Positions 61,116 through 64,000 of a stretch of DNA of 64,000 bases are shown here, in pieces. The position numbers were made by a program, and so were the translations under genes. The notes under the pieces were generated by a model, which was not told where the DNA came from, searched no databases, and worked only from the letters and a program-made list of their open reading frames with translations. Numbering within the stretch: position 1 is the stretch's first letter; each line of letters opens with the position of its first letter. Origin of the DNA: Triatoma infestans (taxonomy: Eukaryota > Arthropoda > Insecta > Hemiptera > Reduviidae); NCBI GenBank assembly GCA_011037195.1, contig JAAEAF010000394.1, forward strand, positions 52,501 through 116,500, given 5' to 3'.

Positions 61116-61127
61116 GTATTTTAATAT

Positions 61128-61905
61128 TTTTACTTTCTCTTGCTGCTAGTAAGAGGAAGTATTGCGATCGTGTCAAATTTTTTATATCGAGTTTTCAACG
61201 GAAATACACGTTTTGAGGTCTCCTGAACCCGAAAAAGTGGCTTCTAGTATGAGTGTACGAGTGCATCTAAAAAGTGGTCTGTGTGTATGAGTGTGGACAG
61301 CATAACTCAAGTACGGAAAATCGCAGCTAAGTTCAAACTTGATATTTAGTTTAAATGCTAGCATTAGACCCGACAATAAGGTTGTGATCAAAATTGGTCA
61401 ACTGTAAATAACAATTTACTGAATGAACTTTTCAGTTTTTTGCGATTTACTCGAAAATTGCTCCAAGGATTTTCTTTAAACCCGGAATATAACTCATATA
61501 TAAAGAGTTACAACTTTAATTTGAATCTGGGAAAATTCGTTTAAGGGGGGTTTTTGGTAGGTGTGGGGTTATGTGTTTCTTTAAAGTGTTATTTCAGTTT
61601 TATTTTATTATTCTATCATCTACATCATATTAATATTAATGAAATTTGATGCCAAAATTCCGAGTTTGAAGAAAGTAGGTTCACCGGAAGTGCAACTTTC
61701 TTACGATTGTCAATTTATTGCGACTGTCTCAATAAAGACACCAACGAGTTTCATTAAACTTGTTATACTAACCATACATACAGAGACCTATCACTTTTGT
61801 TTGAATTACTTTTCCAAGTAAATTTAACGGAGGCTTAACAAAGTGTGGGTTCTCTCATTCATTTATGTTAATAAACATCTAGTAAAAATTATATGTTACA
61901 ACAGG
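61128..61905 (+). repeat. family H copy 12 bp after the exon 34 donor
   Basis: Left end TTTACTTTCTCTTGCTGCTA, GTAAGAGGAAGTATTGCGAT; TG-rich stretch at 61279-61293; unit boundary CCGGAAGTGC at about 61684. The right end is not found. Confidence 0.75.
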
Positions 61906-62089
61906 ATTTATTTATTTATACATTCGGGCTGAGCCCAATAATTAAAAAATTACAAATAATTTATGTTCAAAGTACTTTATAAAAAATACAAAGTTAATTA
62001 AACTATGTATGTAATTATTATAAAATTGGCTATAATATTTATTTCCAATAAATAGAACGAATTATTAAATTTTTAATTTTTTATTGTTT

Positions 62090-62995
62090 TATTAGGATTA
62101 GCCCTGTCGAAAGAGTTTTCCACTAGTAAAGGTCTGCTGCAAGGGTGCCCAGTGTCTCCAACTCCATTCAAAACATACATTCATGTCGCTCTAAAAAAAT
62201 GGATACAAGCTTGCGCACCGATGAATATTACAATTAAAAAGTAATCTGCATCTCCATTGCCTGCTATTTGCAGATGACCAAGTGATAAAGCCCAAGATCG
62301 GGAGGACATGGAATATATGATGCGCAGAGCAATAGAGGCATATCAAAAATGGGGTATAAAGATAAACATAGCAAAAACTGAGTATATGTCGACAACAAGC
62401 GGAGAAGACCTTACTATAGAAGACATAAAAATCCCAAGGTTTGAGCAATTCAAATACTTGGGTTCTGCCATCAGTAAGATGCTTCAAGTAAAAATGACGA
62501 GTTGCAAAGGAATATAAGCGCAAAAAGAGTAATCGGCATACTGAATCCCGTATTATGGAGAGGCAGTATTCAAATAGTACCAAAAAGATTATATATAGTA
62601 GCCTGGCACAAAGTATACTACTATATGCCGCTGAGACTTGGACCTTGAATAAGGCTTTAAGGAAAAAGCTTCTGGCCACCGAGATGGATTACTCGAGAAG
62701 GGCAGCACGAATATCAAGGCTTGAAAGAGTAAGAAACGAAGAAATAAGAAAGAAAATGAACGTTTCCAGAAAGTGGAGAAAAAGAGACTTGGATAGTAAA
62801 AACGGTAGAAGATGGAAGAATGGCTAAAGAGTTCCTAGACTGGAAGAAGAAGAAGGTGCTGACCCAGGGAAAAGTGGATAGAAGGCGTCCGAGAAAGCCT
62901 CCACGGTTACGGACTGAGAGAAGAGGATATCCGGGATAGATCCAGTTGGAGGCTGAAATTAAAAGAAATATTTGGTTGAGGAAAACCTCAGCATT
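62090..62995 (+). mobile_element. LINE family C (RTE-like) 3' fragment
   Basis: RT palm onward: KGLLQGCPVSPTPFKTYIHV, LLFADDQVI across a frame break at about 62250-62285, INIAKTEYMSTTSGEDL (62368-62420), FKYLGS, then LAQSILLYAAETW and ARISRLERVRNEEIRKKM (62555-62827), C-terminus about REKWIEGVRESLHGYGLREE to 62980. Ends in A-rich DNA. Confidence 0.8.
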
Positions 62996-63380
62996 GAGGA
63001 ACGTCTTAAAAAAAAAATTGTTTTATTTTTTAAATACAAAACTATACTTATTATAAAAAATGTGTATAAGATAAATATTAATAATAAGATAGACTGGTTA
63101 GAATATAAATAATATGATATAAGTAATAAAAAATCGATACCAAAATATACATATACTTACATATAATGCTATATAATATAAAAATATTTTCAAAAATTAT
63201 TAATTTTATGGTAAACATTCTTCTTATTATGCGACAATGGCTATGGAGGAGAAATGTGGAGAAGAGCAGACTTAATGACATGAGAGGAAGAATGGAAAAT
63301 GTCAAGATAAGAGAACTGTTGAATGATATTGAATTATAAAAGTAATTGTTGACCATTGATGAATTATGTTAGAAGAAATT
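62996..63380. other. AT-rich intron sequence
   Basis: No recognisable element. 63225-63350 has a run with mild coding character (GGRMENVKI) but no identified family. Confidence 0.35.
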
Positions 63381-64000
63381 TGGTGACGATCGGTCAAGAA
63401 AGAAACATTTAATTATGCCAAAGTTTCGACAGAGTTTCCTGTCTTTATCAAGGTTAAATCTAAAAACCAACGCAATGAGGTACGTACCACAATGTATTAG
63501 TAATACAGTAAAATGCAGAATAATAATAACAGAAACAAAAAACAGAAATAAATATTAAAACAATAATATTGAACTTACATATAGATATTCGTGAAGATGT
63601 GGAGAAAGAATTTTTAAACATTCACATTTCTTACATCGCAGAAACATAAAAAAGAAAATTAAAAGTTACTAGTTACTTGACTCAGATCATCTTCAGAAAT
63701 GAAAGTGGGCTGAATAGGCAAGTGAAAGGGATTTGAGGGGTGAAATTTTTAGGGGTATGGGTGGGGGTAGGCGAAAGGGATTCTAACAGGTCATATTTTG
63801 AAAAAACCAACACCAACACACTACATTACGATAACAACTTACTCATTCTTCTCATATTTCTGTTGAACAACCTCCTAAATACATTTCATTTACATACATT
63901 AACAAACTAACAGAGAAAATCTCTAAAATTTTCAGACGCTCTAATATCATTATAGCCCACAAGTGCACTAACACTACTAACAAGTTATACAGCAAACCTA
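63381..64000 (+). mobile_element. Penelope-like element, terminal repeat and start of a coding part
   Basis: 63390-63700 is the inverse of the 25916-26130 repeat (shared TTTCGACAGAGTTTCCTGTC and AAAATTAAAAGTTACTAGTT). The frame at 63896-63999 reads YINKLTEKISKIFRRSNIII A and CTNTTNKLYSKP, the segment that precedes the GIY-YIG domain in PLEs. Cut by the window edge. Confidence 0.7.

Noticed and set aside
1..64000. CRISPR arrays, operons or bacterial genes
   Set aside because: No spaced direct repeats of that type; the gene has introns and animal-type proteins. Nothing suggests a prokaryotic segment.

Overview
This is nuclear DNA from an insect; the order cannot be fixed from the window. It is AT-rich, the genes have GT-AG introns of very unequal size, and most of the DNA is decayed retroelements. 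One host gene spans almost the whole window on the plus strand: the 5' half of highwire/MYCBP2 (the PAM/Highwire/RPM-1, or PHR, E3 ubiquitin ligase). I assembled 34 coding exons from the ATG at 647 to a donor at 61115. They give 6256 nt in one unbroken frame, about 2085 residues. The product matches the N-terminal part of the animal PHR proteins: N-terminal helical region, two blocks of RCC1-like repeats, a cysteine-rich insert, PHR domain 1, PHR domain 2, and the start of the region that binds RAE1 in vertebrates. The C-terminal half, including the RING and esterification module, lies beyond the window.

Layout. 1-646: tail of a repeat, then upstream DNA. 647-16204: exons 1-15, with introns holding LINE remnants, a Helentron-like repeat, and a PLE-type foldback that carries a copy of part of exon 8. 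16205-30595: a 14.4-kb intron made of a head-to-head pair of Penelope-like elements (PLEs) with hammerhead ribozyme motifs, nested non-LTR retrotransposons (families called here A, B and C) and a ribozyme foldback. 30596-32636: exons 16-21, including a GC-AG intron and an intronic copy of the end of exon 21. 32637-41939: a 9.3-kb intron with Helentron-like repeats, a decayed virus-like two-gene remnant, a PLE with inverted ends and a perfect-looking hairpin. 41940-43075: exons 22-24. 43076-49730: an intron holding an inverted repeat with two 2618-bp arms and a 639-bp spacer. 49731-61115: exons 25-34, with a LINE D nested with a LINE A in the intron at 50108-56699. 61116-64000: intron with RTE-like and PLE fragments.

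Most unusual items: hammerhead ribozyme motifs in several PLE copies; the index-perfect 2.6-kb inverted duplication, whose right arm can be argued to be the parent; three cases in which a piece of a highwire exon has been copied into a downstream or upstream intron; an abundant family with subterminal inverted repeats, 290-bp internal units and a variable microsatellite, which looks like a non-autonomous Helentron and repeatedly sits at exon edges; and two SINEs that share a body but have different tRNA-like heads.

Everything is read by eye. Exon joins rest on reading frame, splice consensus and similarity to the known PHR protein. TE family names are from motifs, not from a database search.
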